Source: CAWVSB01 sp036960375 (GTDB lineage: Bacteria > Pseudomonadota > Gammaproteobacteria > Pseudomonadales > CAWVSB01). From it: a stretch of DNA of 64,000 nt. Positions 6,962-15,774 of this stretch are shown here, piece after piece; positions within the stretch are counted from its first letter, which is position 1, and every line of letters begins with the position of its first letter. The stretch covers positions 273,635 to 337,634 of the forward strand of contig JBALVY010000004.1 of NCBI GenBank assembly GCA_036960375.1, read 5' to 3'. Under the pieces are notes generated by a model. The model was not told the origin of the DNA. It was given only the letters and a program-made list of their open reading frames with translations, and did no database searches. A program made the translations under genes and the position numbers.

Positions 6962-8821
6962 TTAAGGGCCCGTTGCAGCTTGGTAATCTTTTATCCAGTC
7001 ATCAACCTGTTGTTCCAGTATATGCATCGGCAGAGGACCATTTTTGAGTACCACGTCGTGAAACTCTCTGATATCAAATTGATCGCCCAGTTGTTGCTTG
7101 GCTTTTTCTCGCACCTTCAAAATTGTCAGCATGCCCACCTTGTAAGCCGTGGCCTGCGACGGCATAACAATGTGACGTTCAACCATTTTCATAGCATCTA
7201 ATTCGGCATTAGGCGTATTGGCCACGTAGTAGGCAATGCCCTCTTCGCGCGTCCACTTTTTAGCATGTATGCCGGTATCGACTACCAGTCGACAAGCGCG
7301 CCACAGTTCCATTGCCAACCGGCCAAAGTCGGAATAAGGGTCTTGATAAAGACCAATTTCTTTGGGCAGAAGTTCTGAATATAAACCCCAGCCTTCGGAG
7401 TAGGCGGTATAACCACCAAATTTGCGGAATTTGGGGATATCTTGTAATTCCTGCGCGATAGCTATTTGCATATGGTGGCCAGGAATGCCTTCATGGTAGG
7501 CCAGCGCCGCCATTTGGTAACTGGGCATGGAATCCATGTTATACAGATTGGCGTAAAAAAGCCCGGGTCGCTGGCCGTCTTCAGAAGGACGTTGGTAAAA
7601 GGCTTTACCTGCAGACTGTTCGCGGAATGCCTCTACCGCGCGTACCTCAATGTCTGCTTTGGGTTTGGTTAGAAATAGACTGTCCAGTCTGCCTTTCATA
7701 TCCTCAATCAGGGCTCGTGCTTCTGTCAAGTAACGTTCGCGACCTTCTTCTGTTTGAGGGTAGATCAGGCTTTGATCATTGCGCACGGCCTGCATAAATT
7801 CTTGCAGCTTACCTTCAAAGCCGATGGTGTCCCGGACTTCGCGCATTTCATTGTGGATACGATCGACTTCAGCCAGGCCTATTTGGTGGATTTCTTCGGC
7901 GCTCAGCGTCGTTGTTGTAGTGCGCTTAAGTGCTACATTGAAAAACTCGTCACCGTCTGGCAGTTTCCACACGCCTGCATCGTCGGTGGCTATCTCCGCT
8001 AGTGTTTGCAAATAATCGATGAGTTTTTCATAGCTGGGATGAACCGACTGGCTCAGCGCGCTTTCGGCTTCTTTGATCAGTGCCGTTTGTTCTGCGCTAC
8101 TGATGTTGATGTCATCTTGTGCCGCCAGTTTTTGTATCTTGCTTTTGAAATCTGCCAGCAGTGTGCTATCGGGACCGCTGTCAAATGGGGCGCCGCTAAT
8201 GATATTGCGAGAATCACGTATCACATTCGGAAAAACAAATTTTGGGGGGATGATACTTAGCTCTTTGCGCTTATCCAGGCCCAGCATCAGTTCATCGAAA
8301 AAAGCCGGAAGTGCATTAAGGCGAGCGATATAGGCTTCTGCGTCGGCCAGTGTGTCTATTTTGTGCTGGTTGATTAGCAGATTGGCTACGCCGCTGTGCA
8401 AGCCAAACATCTGATTGACGGGGTAGTTATGATAGCGCCACTTAAAATTGGCGATTCCTTGTTCGAGCTTTTGTATCTTTAAGCGATAGCTCAGCTGTGT
8501 GGCCTCATCAAGCAGAGAGACGTCCAGTTCGAGGAGTTCGGCTAGCTGAGCCTTGGCGATGGACAGAGATTGTGATGAAAATGCCTCGCTAATGTCGTCC
8601 CATTTCCCCATGTTGGTTTTGCGGCCCAGGCTGGTTTGGCTCATTGGGCTGCGAGCTACACCTTCTTCAAAAAAACGCTCGAACAGAGCATTGGCTTTTT
8701 CAGACTCGGTTTGTGCGGCAGGTTTCTCGACTATTACGGGTTCATTATGCTCGTTACTGCAGGCGACGAGCGTGATTAGTAGGCATAACAAGGCGGTGAG
8801 AGGGGTGTGTTTAAGCAGCAT
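6962..8821 (-). CDS. DUF885 lipoprotein, putative zinc-dependent carboxypeptidase
   Basis: 619 residues from the chosen start. The N-terminus LLCLLITLVAC is a lipoprotein signal. The hallmark of DUF885 is the YHEGIPGHHMQIA segment, an HExxxHH-type metal site, followed by YSEGWGLYSE and the EQAxx(Y)K(V)G helix near the end. Members are distant relatives of M32-like metallopeptidases. An upstream in-frame ATG at 8875 would put charged residues before the signal peptide, so the ATG at 8821 is preferred. Same strand as the hydrolase lipoprotein and 46 bases upstream of it, so the two may be cotranscribed. Confidence 0.85.
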   Translation of the reverse strand: MLLKHTPLTALLCLLITLVACSNEHNEPVIVEKPAAQTESEKANALFERFFEEGVARSPMSQTSLGRKTNMGKWDDISEAFSSQSLSIAKAQLAELLELDVSLLDEATQLSYRLKIQKLEQGIANFKWRYHNYPVNQMFGLHSGVANLLINQHKIDTLADAEAYIARLNALPAFFDELMLGLDKRKELSIIPPKFVFPNVIRDSRNIISGAPFDSGPDSTLLADFKSKIQKLAAQDDINISSAEQTALIKEAESALSQSVHPSYEKLIDYLQTLAEIATDDAGVWKLPDGDEFFNVALKRTTTTTLSAEEIHQIGLAEVDRIHNEMREVRDTIGFEGKLQEFMQAVRNDQSLIYPQTEEGRERYLTEARALIEDMKGRLDSLFLTKPKADIEVRAVEAFREQSAGKAFYQRPSEDGQRPGLFYANLYNMDSMPSYQMAALAYHEGIPGHHMQIAIAQELQDIPKFRKFGGYTAYSEGWGLYSELLPKEIGLYQDPYSDFGRLAMELWRACRLVVDTGIHAKKWTREEGIAYYVANTPNAELDAMKMVERHIVMPSQATAYKVGMLTILKVREKAKQQLGDQFDIREFHDVVLKNGPLPMHILEQQVDDWIKDYQAATGP

Positions 8822-8910
8822 GAAGTGGTCCAAGTCATTTTTGGTAAATTGTATCAGGAATAATCTGTGTTCCAACGAGCAGCCGGAACAATCATGAGAT
8901 TTTTTGGCTA

Positions 8911-8953
8911 GAGCACTATATCGCGCCAGCGATATAGTGCTCCGTCCCCCATT
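8911..8953. repeat. REP element (GGGGACGGAGCA family), hairpin form
   Basis: A hairpin with arms GAGCACTATATCGC / GCGATATAGTGCTC around GCCA, followed on one side only by CGTCCCCCATT. The core TGGGGGACGGAGCACTATAT (reverse strand) recurs at 11002-11061, 13768-13788, 15775-15790 and 29311-29423. It lies between the DUF885 start region and the SDR stop. This layout is that of repetitive extragenic palindromes mobilised by RAYT (TnpA-REP) transposases. Confidence 0.8.
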
Positions 8954-8955
8954 GT

Positions 8956-9744
8956 TTAGACGTAGGCTACTGCGCCGCCGTCGATACGGATATTTTGGCC
9001 GTTTATGAATCCGGCTTTGTCGCTGCAGATAAATGCCACCAGATCGGCCACTTCCTGCATGTCGGCTATGCGTCCGCAGGGGTTGGGGTATTCGGTCTCG
9101 ACGATTTTAGCGAGAATGTCAGCCCAGTTATCGCCCCAGCCCTTCTTTTGTGCGCGTTTACGAAAGCCTGCTTCGAGCTCGGCTGTTTGAATATAGCCTG
9201 GAGAGACGGTATTAACGGTAATACCGGTATGGCTGAGTTCTTTGGTGAGGCTGACACCCATGGTGGCTAGCGCGCCTTTGGCTGCGTAATAGTGCGGCAT
9301 GATGGAGTTTGGCTGGTGGCTGCCAATGGTGCCGAGCTGGACAATACGGCCCCAGCCGCGTGTTTTCATTGCAGGAACCACACCTTGAATGAGTCTGGCG
9401 GCCGATAAGACGTTCTTTTGATACATATCGAGCCAGTCTTCGCTGCTGGAGCTGGTCCATCGACCGGCAGAGGCGGTGCCGTAGTTATTTACCAGTATAT
9501 CGATATCGCCGGCGACCGCTTTGGCCTGAGCCAGAGCCTGAGTAGCGCCAGCATCAGTGGTGAGGTCTCCCCAGATGGCATAGCTGCCGGGATTTTCGGC
9601 CGCGCAAGCCTCGGCTGCGCCTTCCTCGTTGCTGTGAAATATCACGCTGGCGCCTTCTTTAGCCAGCGTTTGGGCTATTACCTTGCCGGTTCCGCGGTTG
9701 CTGCCGCTTATCAGGGCGGTTTTGTCTTTCAGTTGTAAGTCCAT
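8956..9744 (-). CDS. Short-chain dehydrogenase/reductase
   Basis: 262 residues, classical SDR length. Seen are the cofactor loop ISGSNRGTG near residue 12-20, the NNYG motif in place of the usual NNAG, and the YYAAK catalytic Tyr-x-x-x-Lys with a Thr in place of the common Ser region upstream (LGTIGSH). The C-terminus ends in the usual GxxIRIDGG. It will oxidise or reduce an alcohol/ketone with NAD(P); substrate unknown. The stop codon is 2 bases from a REP hairpin. Confidence 0.85.
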   Translation of the reverse strand: MDLQLKDKTALISGSNRGTGKVIAQTLAKEGASVIFHSNEEGAAEACAAENPGSYAIWGDLTTDAGATQALAQAKAVAGDIDILVNNYGTASAGRWTSSSSEDWLDMYQKNVLSAARLIQGVVPAMKTRGWGRIVQLGTIGSHQPNSIMPHYYAAKGALATMGVSLTKELSHTGITVNTVSPGYIQTAELEAGFRKRAQKKGWGDNWADILAKIVETEYPNPCGRIADMQEVADLVAFICSDKAGFINGQNIRIDGGAVAYV

Positions 9745-9841
9745 TGTGCGATTTGGTCTCTATTAAGCGTATTAGCCATAGTCGCATAAGGTCGCACTAT
9801 GGCAAAATGGAATACTGAATTTATTGATGAGAAAAGCGTTT

Positions 9842-10336
9842 ATGAATTACTGCCCCCAATGTTCCACTTCCTTGTCTGAGATCCTGATCGACAGTGAAAT
9901 TCGTCGTGGTTGCCCGGATACAGACTGCGGTTATGTCTTATGGAATAACCCCATTCCCGTTATTGCGATGATTGTGGAAGTTGAAGGCGGGGTGGTTATG
10001 GCGCATAACGTGGCCTGGCCACATAAATTCTTCTCTATCATCACGGGTTTTCTGGAGCAGGGTGAAGATCCACTCGAATGCGCCAAGCGTGAAACCATGG
10101 AGGAGCTTAATTTACATGCACTGGAGACGACGCTAGTCGGCGTATACCCCTTTGCTCAGCAAAATCAGGTGATTATTGCCTACCATATTCGAGCAGCGGG
10201 TGAAATTAAGCTTAATCATGAACTCGATGACTACAAAATTGTACCCATAGACAAGCTGAAAGGCTGGGATATGGGCACTGGCCTTGCCATCAATGAATGG
10301 TTGGAAAAGCGACGTGGAGAAGAAACAACAGTATGA
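9842..10336 (+). CDS. NUDIX hydrolase with N-terminal zinc ribbon
   Basis: 164 residues. The N-terminal CPQC and CPDTDC pairs form a zinc ribbon like that of NudC. The NUDIX box runs from GFLEQGEDPLE through RETMEELNL; the spacing G-x5-E-x7-R-E-x2-E-E is correct and the last small residue is Asn rather than Gly. Substrates in related proteins are NADH or nucleotide sugars, not determinable here. I use ATG 9842, which gives the family-like MNYCPQC start; TTG/ATG codons 15-18 bases upstream would add six residues. The stop overlaps the next start as ATGA. Confidence 0.83.
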   Translation: MNYCPQCSTSLSEILIDSEIRRGCPDTDCGYVLWNNPIPVIAMIVEVEGGVVMAHNVAWPHKFFSIITGFLEQGEDPLECAKRETMEELNLHALETTLVGVYPFAQQNQVIIAYHIRAAGEIKLNHELDDYKIVPIDKLKGWDMGTGLAINEWLEKRRGEETTV

Positions 10337-10989
10337 GTTATTTACCCTGTGAGATAGTAGAAACCCAATCGAGTGTTAATGCTTCGGTTATCTGGCTGCA
10401 TGGTTTGGGCGCCAGCGGCAACGATTTTGTACCCATTGTGCCCGAGCTACACTTGCCAGCAAGCCTTAGTGTACGTTTTGTATTTCCCCATGCACCGTCA
10501 ATTCCTATTACTATTAACGGCGGCATGGTGATGCCAGCCTGGTATGACATTATTGCCATGGATATGGAGCGAGAGATCGATACCGATCAAATAATGGCTT
10601 CTGCCGGTGCTGTCACGGCGTTGATAGAGCGCGAGATTGCCCAAGGCATACCGAGCGAACGCATTGTCATCGCCGGTTTTTCGCAGGGTGGAGCGGTAGC
10701 CTATCAAGCGGCACTGAGTTACAACAAACCTCTGGCTGGCCTAATGACCATGTCGACCTATTTCGCCACCTATAAAACAATTGTGCCTTCGGGGGTAAAC
10801 AAAAGCCTGCCGATTCATCTGTTTCATGGCAGCCAAGACGCTATGGTGCCCGAGCAAATGGGCCAACATGCGCTGGAAGTATTGCAGTTGCTGGGGCATA
10901 CCGCAGAGTATAAGTCCTATCCCATGGGACATGAGGTTTGCGCACAGCAAATCCAGGATATCTCCGCATGGCTGCAGAAAGTACTGTGA
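10333..10989 (+). CDS. Carboxylesterase/phospholipase, acyl-protein-thioesterase type
   Basis: 218 residues. IWLHGLGASGNDF near the start, the nucleophile elbow GFSQGG with S117, HGSQDAMVP with the acid and the late MGHEV with His match bacterial carboxylesterases related to EstB and acyl-protein thioesterase. The start ATG overlaps the NUDIX stop in an ATGA tetramer, so the two are translationally coupled. A perfect REP palindrome begins 13 bases after its stop and may end the transcript. Confidence 0.88.
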   Translation: MSYLPCEIVETQSSVNASVIWLHGLGASGNDFVPIVPELHLPASLSVRFVFPHAPSIPITINGGMVMPAWYDIIAMDMEREIDTDQIMASAGAVTALIEREIAQGIPSERIVIAGFSQGGAVAYQAALSYNKPLAGLMTMSTYFATYKTIVPSGVNKSLPIHLFHGSQDAMVPEQMGQHALEVLQLLGHTAEYKSYPMGHEVCAQQIQDISAWLQKVL

Positions 10990-11001
10990 AGATTGAAAAC
11001 A

Positions 11002-11061
11002 ATGGGGGACGGAGCACTATATGCCGGCGCTAGCGCCGGCATATAGTGCTCCGTCCCCCAT
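11002..11061. repeat. REP element, perfect 60-bp palindrome
   Basis: Every base from 11002 to 11061 pairs symmetrically about 11031/11032: ATGGGGGACGGAGCACTATA, then TGCCGGCGC, and the mirror image. The two REP arms are head-to-head, the form called a REP doublet or REPIN. It sits between the esterase stop and the ABC1 start and could also act as a bidirectional transcription barrier. Confidence 0.85.
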
Positions 11062-11073
11062 GTGGGTAACTTG

Positions 11074-12453
11074 ATGGCTAAAAAATCGGCTGGTCTTAGT
11101 CGTAGTTCGGTGCTTCGCAGTCTCAGTGTATCGATTGCGGGCGCGCGGACGGGTGGTGCTATGGTGGCTGATAGCGCTTTGAATAAGATAATGCCCGGTA
11201 GAAAATCCAATGCCTTGTTAGAGCGAGAGGCGAAAAACTTTGCTGCTGAACTTGGTCGCCTGAAGGGGACCTATGTCAAGGTCGGACAAATGCTGGCCTT
11301 GCTGGGTGAGCACTTTTTGCCCGCTGAGTTAACTGAGGCTCTGCATGAGTTGGATTCGCAAACTTTCCCCTTACCCTGGGAAGCTATGCAGCCGGCAATG
11401 GAAGAACGGATGGGTGAGTGTTACCACCAGCTGATAATAGACGAAGAGCCTCTGGCGGCTGCTTCGCTGGCGCAGGTGCATCGTGCTGAAGTCATAGCGA
11501 CAGGTGAACAAATTGTTTTAAAGGTTTTGTACCCTGGCGTGCAAGATACTATTGATGTCGATTTTAACGCTGTCGTTCGTATGCTGAAGATGACCCGTTG
11601 GGTTAAAAGCTCTCGTGAGTTTAGCGAGTGGCTTGAGATTATTCGCGAGCAACTGCATTTGGAAGTTGACTACAAGCGTGAAGCAAAAATGATGCGGCGC
11701 ATGCAGGGCCTTTTGGACGGGGATGAGCGATACCTTGTGCCAAAGGTATATACGCAATTTTGTTCTGCACACGTATTGGCGATGGAATATGTCGACGGCG
11801 AAAAAGTCACCAGTGACGTCGTAAGTGACTTACCGCAGCGACAGCGTAATACATTGGCCAAGAGCATGCTCGACCTGTTTTTTCATGAGATATACCAGTG
11901 GCGATTTATTCAAACGGACCCAAACTTTGGTAATTATCTGATAACTCAAAAACAGGGTAAAACACAGCTGGTTTTGTTGGACTTTGGCTCAGTGATGGAA
12001 TGCTCTGCTACATTTTGTCGTGCTCTCGGCGCCACCATTAAGGCCGGTCAGCTTGGTGATCGTGCAGGAGTTATTGCAGGGCTTATTGAATTGGGTTGTC
12101 TGGATGAAGATAGCGCCGAAGGAGCTAAAGATACCTTTGGCGATTTTTGTCTACATATTCTGGAGCCCCTGCGTGATACAGACCAGCTTCCCGATGACTC
12201 AGTTAATGGTGACCACCAATATTGCTGGGGTCGTTCGGATCTTTTAAGGCGGGCGGGCAAAAATGCAGCCAAGTCCGTTGTTAATAAAGATTTTAGTATG
12301 CCCTCACAGGAGTTTGCATTTATTGCACGCAAGCTGACAGGTGTATTTACTTTTATTGCCGTATTGGACGCCGAGTTTAATGGTGGTCCAATATTGCAAA
12401 AACATATTCAAAATAGTCGTAAGAGCTCGGCTACCAAACGCAAGGCGAAGTAA
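11074..12453 (+). CDS. ABC1/UbiB-family atypical kinase, copy 1
   Basis: 459 residues. It shows the family signature KVGQ (here YVKVGQMLALL), the Ala-rich nucleotide loop region AAASLAQVHRAE, the lysine in LKVLYPGV, the catalytic QTDPNFGNYL and the LLDFGSV metal-binding motif. ABC1 proteins use ATP to support ubiquinone-precursor handling in membranes. The ATG at 11074 is chosen; a GTG at 11062 abuts the REP palindrome. No strong ribosome-binding site is visible. A second paralogue follows after 3 bases. Confidence 0.87.
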   Translation: MAKKSAGLSRSSVLRSLSVSIAGARTGGAMVADSALNKIMPGRKSNALLEREAKNFAAELGRLKGTYVKVGQMLALLGEHFLPAELTEALHELDSQTFPLPWEAMQPAMEERMGECYHQLIIDEEPLAAASLAQVHRAEVIATGEQIVLKVLYPGVQDTIDVDFNAVVRMLKMTRWVKSSREFSEWLEIIREQLHLEVDYKREAKMMRRMQGLLDGDERYLVPKVYTQFCSAHVLAMEYVDGEKVTSDVVSDLPQRQRNTLAKSMLDLFFHEIYQWRFIQTDPNFGNYLITQKQGKTQLVLLDFGSVMECSATFCRALGATIKAGQLGDRAGVIAGLIELGCLDEDSAEGAKDTFGDFCLHILEPLRDTDQLPDDSVNGDHQYCWGRSDLLRRAGKNAAKSVVNKDFSMPSQEFAFIARKLTGVFTFIAVLDAEFNGGPILQKHIQNSRKSSATKRKAK

Positions 12454-12456
12454 GAC

Positions 12457-13767
12457 ATGGCGGATGACAATAAAAGCAAGGTGCCAGCTTCACGTATAGG
12501 GCGTTTTGGGCGGGTGACACGTTTGGCGGGTAGTCTCGCTGGCGGAATGGCGGCAGAGGGTATTCGTCAGGTACGCCAGGGTAAGCGGCCGAAGTTACAA
12601 CACATGTTACTGACTCCTGCCAACGCACAGCGCTTGACTACGGAGCTTGCCAAAATGCGCGGTGCAGCGATGAAAATGGGTCAAATTTTGTCGATGGATG
12701 CTGGCGATATGATTCCGCCAGAACTGGCCGATATTTTGGCCCGCTTACGCTCCGATGCCCATACCATGCCGATGAAACAGCTCAAGCAGGTATTGCTGGA
12801 AAGCTACGGTGAGGACTGGCGTGAACGTTTTGGCAGTTTTGATTATAAACCTGTTGCCGCCGCTTCTATTGGTCAGGTGCATAAAGCACGTAGTTTGGAT
12901 GGCGAATGGCTGGCGCTTAAAATCCAGTATCCTGGAATTCGGCAGAGTATCGATAGCGACGTCGACAATTTAGGTGGCCTGATCAAGGTGACAGGCTTAT
13001 TGCCTAAGGAGTTCAAGCTCAAACCCTTGCTGGCCGAAATAAAACTGCAATTGCACGATGAAGCCAATTACGAACTGGAGGCCGAATATCTCGCCAATTT
13101 TGGGGACATTCTGGCAGATGATGATCGCTTTGTGGTGCCTAAGCTGCACCCGGAACATTCCAACGATACCATTCTGGCAATGGACTATATCGATGCGGTA
13201 CCGATTGAAGAATTGGCTAATGCCTGGCCAGTTGTACGGGATAAAGCCGTCTCTTCTTTGTTTGAATTAATGTTGCGAGAGTTATTTGACTTGCACCTTA
13301 TGCAAACCGACCCAAATTTTGCCAACTACCAATACGAGGAAGATACCGGCCGTATCGTTCTGCTCGATTTTGGCGCAACGCGACGCTTTGATTCAGAGTT
13401 TAGTCAGGGCTATATCCAGTTGATAAAAGCGATGCTGGAAGATGACGATCAGAAGATTCTGGCGACAGCCAAGGCAATAGGTTATAACCACAGTCAAAGC
13501 TCACTGGGTTATCAGAAGATATTGCTGTCGCTATTTAAAATTATCGGCGAGATATTTTCCTCCGATACGCCCTATGATTTTAATAACTCCGATATTGTTG
13601 ACAGAATGAATGAAATTAATCTCGATATGCAAGAGTATAAAGACGAATGGACAACACCGCCGATTGATGCGCTATTTTTTCATCGTAAACTCGGCGGTTT
13701 GTTTCTATTGGCTAGCCGTCTGGATGCCAAAGTCGCCATTCGCCCGCTACTAGAGCCCTATCTCTAA
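12457..13767 (+). CDS. ABC1/UbiB-family atypical kinase, copy 2
   Basis: 436 residues, paralogous to the preceding gene. Seen are MKMGQILSMDA, AAASIGQVHKAR, LKIQYPGI, MQTDPNFANYQ and LLDFGATRRF in the family order. The N-terminus has RIGRFGRVTRLAGSLAGGMA, a Gly-rich basic segment common in these proteins. The start lies 3 bases after the first paralogue, so the pair is an operon, possibly acting as a heteromer. A half REP begins 1 base after the stop. Confidence 0.88.
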   Translation: MADDNKSKVPASRIGRFGRVTRLAGSLAGGMAAEGIRQVRQGKRPKLQHMLLTPANAQRLTTELAKMRGAAMKMGQILSMDAGDMIPPELADILARLRSDAHTMPMKQLKQVLLESYGEDWRERFGSFDYKPVAAASIGQVHKARSLDGEWLALKIQYPGIRQSIDSDVDNLGGLIKVTGLLPKEFKLKPLLAEIKLQLHDEANYELEAEYLANFGDILADDDRFVVPKLHPEHSNDTILAMDYIDAVPIEELANAWPVVRDKAVSSLFELMLRELFDLHLMQTDPNFANYQYEEDTGRIVLLDFGATRRFDSEFSQGYIQLIKAMLEDDDQKILATAKAIGYNHSQSSLGYQKILLSLFKIIGEIFSSDTPYDFNNSDIVDRMNEINLDMQEYKDEWTTPPIDALFFHRKLGGLFLLASRLDAKVAIRPLLEPYL

Positions 13768-13788
13768 AATGGGGGACGGAGCACTATT
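13768..13788 (+). repeat. Half REP element
   Basis: The single-arm sequence AATGGGGGACGGAGCACTAT occurs directly after the second ABC1 stop, without the inverted partner. It is the same core as in the full palindrome at 11002-11061, so this is a solitary or decayed REP copy. Confidence 0.75.
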
Positions 13789-13819
13789 TAAGCACTTATC
13801 CACAAGGCTATAGACCGCT

Positions 13820-13990
13820 ATGTCACAAGCAATAGTAAAATTTACCTTTGAGAAAGAAACCAAGAACAGCGTGCGCTACATGGAAGTGCCTGAAGAAGGC
13901 AAGGCACCGGTTGTCGGTAGTCTGTATGTGCAGAAATGGTTTGCCGGTAATTGTAAAAACCTCGAAATCACCATAGACAAAAAAGATTAG
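13820..13990 (+). CDS. Small conserved hypothetical protein (56 residues)
   Basis: An ATG frame of 56 codons: it opens MSQAIVKFTFEKETKNSVR, has a central Pro-Val-Val-Gly turn and VQKWF, and ends in Asp. Codon use is like the neighbours and it sits 13 bases before the next gene in the same direction. Small proteins with the pattern FTFEKETKN...G(S/T)LYVQKW occur widely in bacteria and have no assigned function. The acidic/basic balance and lack of hydrophobic stretches suggest a soluble cytoplasmic protein. Confidence 0.72.
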   Translation: MSQAIVKFTFEKETKNSVRYMEVPEEGKAPVVGSLYVQKWFAGNCKNLEITIDKKD

Positions 13991-14003
13991 GAAAATCAAG
14001 CAA

Positions 14004-14444
14004 ATGGCCACGATGAAAAGCGAACCCAATACGCAAGTTTATAAAACCGTACACGGCCTTGCCGAAGAAATGATGCGTGCGTCATATCGGCAAGAGGATG
14101 AAAAGTTCAGTACGCTTTACGAACAGCTCAATGCGCTGTGTATTGAACATGAGCGAACCGATAAAAATCACCCGGTACAGTGGGAGACACTGGCCGATTT
14201 TACCGAAGACTCCGATCAGGCACTGGCCCATTATAAAAAGGCCTTGAGGCTGGCGAAGACGATTGATAACAGGGAATATGTGGCATCTATCTGTTACGCC
14301 ATGGCGGTGTTGTTGAAGGAAGTGAATAAACTGCCGGAGGCTTTGGCTTTAGCGGAGCAGGCGGCTGAGGCTGCTCAACAAATCAGCGATGACGATCTGA
14401 AAGAAGAGATTAAAACGTTGCTTGGTGATCTGCAAGACGTTTGA
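14004..14444 (+). CDS. TPR-like helical protein, function unknown
   Basis: 146 residues, almost wholly predicted helical. Two or three tetratricopeptide-like units are visible: one around SDQALAHYKKALRLAKTI with an A-x3-Y-x-K-A-L pattern, another around LPEALALAEQAAEAAQQI. Such repeats mediate protein contacts. The gene lies 13 bases after the small protein and 9 bases before the rsuA-like gene, so the three are probably cotranscribed. Confidence 0.65.
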   Translation: MATMKSEPNTQVYKTVHGLAEEMMRASYRQEDEKFSTLYEQLNALCIEHERTDKNHPVQWETLADFTEDSDQALAHYKKALRLAKTIDNREYVASICYAMAVLLKEVNKLPEALALAEQAAEAAQQISDDDLKEEIKTLLGDLQDV

Positions 14445-14453
14445 TCGGGTTTT

Positions 14454-15164
14454 ATGGAAGCGCCCCGCACACGTTTAGACCGTTTTATCAGCAGTCATGC
14501 CGGTATTAACCGGCGTGATGTGCGAGCAGTATTAGCCAGCGGTCGTGTTTTAGTTGATGGTGTGATGGCGCGAGAAATTAATCAGGTGGTGCATGAGTTC
14601 TCTCATATCGTACTTGATGGAAAAGTTTTGCAGGCCAATACGCCGAGTTATGTGATGATGCATAAACCCGCCGGCGTGGTCAGTGCCACCAAAGACCCTC
14701 GGCACAAAACGGTTATCGATTTGTTGGATCGGCCGGATAGAAGCTCTTTGCATATCGTTGGGCGACTGGATTTTAATTCATCGGGTTTATTGTTATTGAC
14801 CAACGATGGGCGTTGGTCGCGGCGCCTGAGCTTGCCAGAAACCAAGGTCGCCAAAGTCTATAGGGTTAAACTGGCAAAGGCCTTGACGCAGGACTATGTG
14901 GCGGCTTTTGCAGAGGGTATGTATTTTGCCTATGAACATATCACAACTCGTCCAGCCATTTTAAAAATCCTCGACGAAACTGAGGCCGAGGTGGTATTGG
15001 AAGAAGGGCGTTACCATCAGATTAAACGTATGTTCGGGCGCTTTGACAATGAGGTGCTAGAGTTACACCGAGTTTCTGTTGGCGGCCTTAGTCTAGACCC
15101 TAATTTGGCAGCGGGGCAAAGCCGAGACTTAACTGCGGCAGAACTTGCTGGGTTTAAGCTGTAA
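14454..15164 (+). CDS. rsuA: 16S rRNA pseudouridine synthase, RsuA type
   Basis: 236 residues. The N-terminal S4 RNA-binding domain (RLDRFISSHAGINRRDVRAV) is followed by the pseudouridine-synthase core with GRLDFNSSGLLLLTNDG, where D106 is the catalytic Asp, and later EGRYHQIKRMF and LHRVSVGG. The arrangement and the DGRWS segment match RsuA, which modifies U516 of 16S rRNA. RluE/RluF-type relatives cannot be excluded wholly. Confidence 0.8.
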   Translation: MEAPRTRLDRFISSHAGINRRDVRAVLASGRVLVDGVMAREINQVVHEFSHIVLDGKVLQANTPSYVMMHKPAGVVSATKDPRHKTVIDLLDRPDRSSLHIVGRLDFNSSGLLLLTNDGRWSRRLSLPETKVAKVYRVKLAKALTQDYVAAFAEGMYFAYEHITTRPAILKILDETEAEVVLEEGRYHQIKRMFGRFDNEVLELHRVSVGGLSLDPNLAAGQSRDLTAAELAGFKL

Positions 15165-15300
15165 ACAAACGAGATTAGATCGAGACTCTTTGGTTCAGCT
15201 TGTTGCCGCTCAAAGTCAGGCAAACTCGTCATCGCCGCGTAGATTAGTGTATTATTCCAGCGGCTACCGTATTGACTCACCTTTAGGAATGTAAAAATCC

Positions 15301-15774
15301 ATGTATAAACTCGTTATTGTTGCTGTTGTTATCGCTCTGGTTGTATTTTATTTTCAAAGCAGCAACCAAAGTAAAAAGCTGAGTCTTGAAAACAAACAAA
15401 AAGGTGCCGAGTTTTTAGGCGCCAACGCGCTAAAGGATGATGTGATTACGACATCTTCCGGCCTGCAATATCTTGTCTTAAGTAAGGGCACAGGAACGGA
15501 GCACCCCACGGCGAGTAATAAAGTCAAAGTGCATTATCACGGCACTTTAACTGATGGCACCGTGTTTGATAGTTCTGTTGACCGTGGTCAGCCACTGGAG
15601 TTCGGCCTGGGCCAGGTCATTAAAGGTTGGACTGAAGGTTTGCAGTTAATGGTAGTAGGTGAGAAGGCGCGCTTATTTATACCCAGTGATCTCGCTTACG
15701 GCAATAAATCTGCAGGCACCATCAAACCCGGCTCAACCCTCATTTTTGATGTAGAACTGCTGGAAATCAATTAA
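15301..15774 (+). CDS. FKBP-type peptidyl-prolyl isomerase, membrane-anchored
   Basis: 157 residues. An N-terminal hydrophobic helix (LVIVAVVIALVVFYF) anchors the protein with the catalytic part probably in the periplasm. The FKBP domain shows VKVHYHGTLTDGTVFDSS, the VIKGWTEGLQLM core and LIFDVELLEI end. It catalyses cis-trans isomerisation at proline bonds. Its last 8 bases overlap the 3' end of the opposing DTW-domain gene. Confidence 0.88.
   Translation: MYKLVIVAVVIALVVFYFQSSNQSKKLSLENKQKGAEFLGANALKDDVITTSSGLQYLVLSKGTGTEHPTASNKVKVHYHGTLTDGTVFDSSVDRGQPLEFGLGQVIKGWTEGLQLMVVGEKARLFIPSDLAYGNKSAGTIKPGSTLIFDVELLEIN

Noticed and set aside
9418..9738. 106-codon plus-strand frame over the SDR gene
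   Set aside because: Shadow of the SDR coding strand; no motif or ribosome site.
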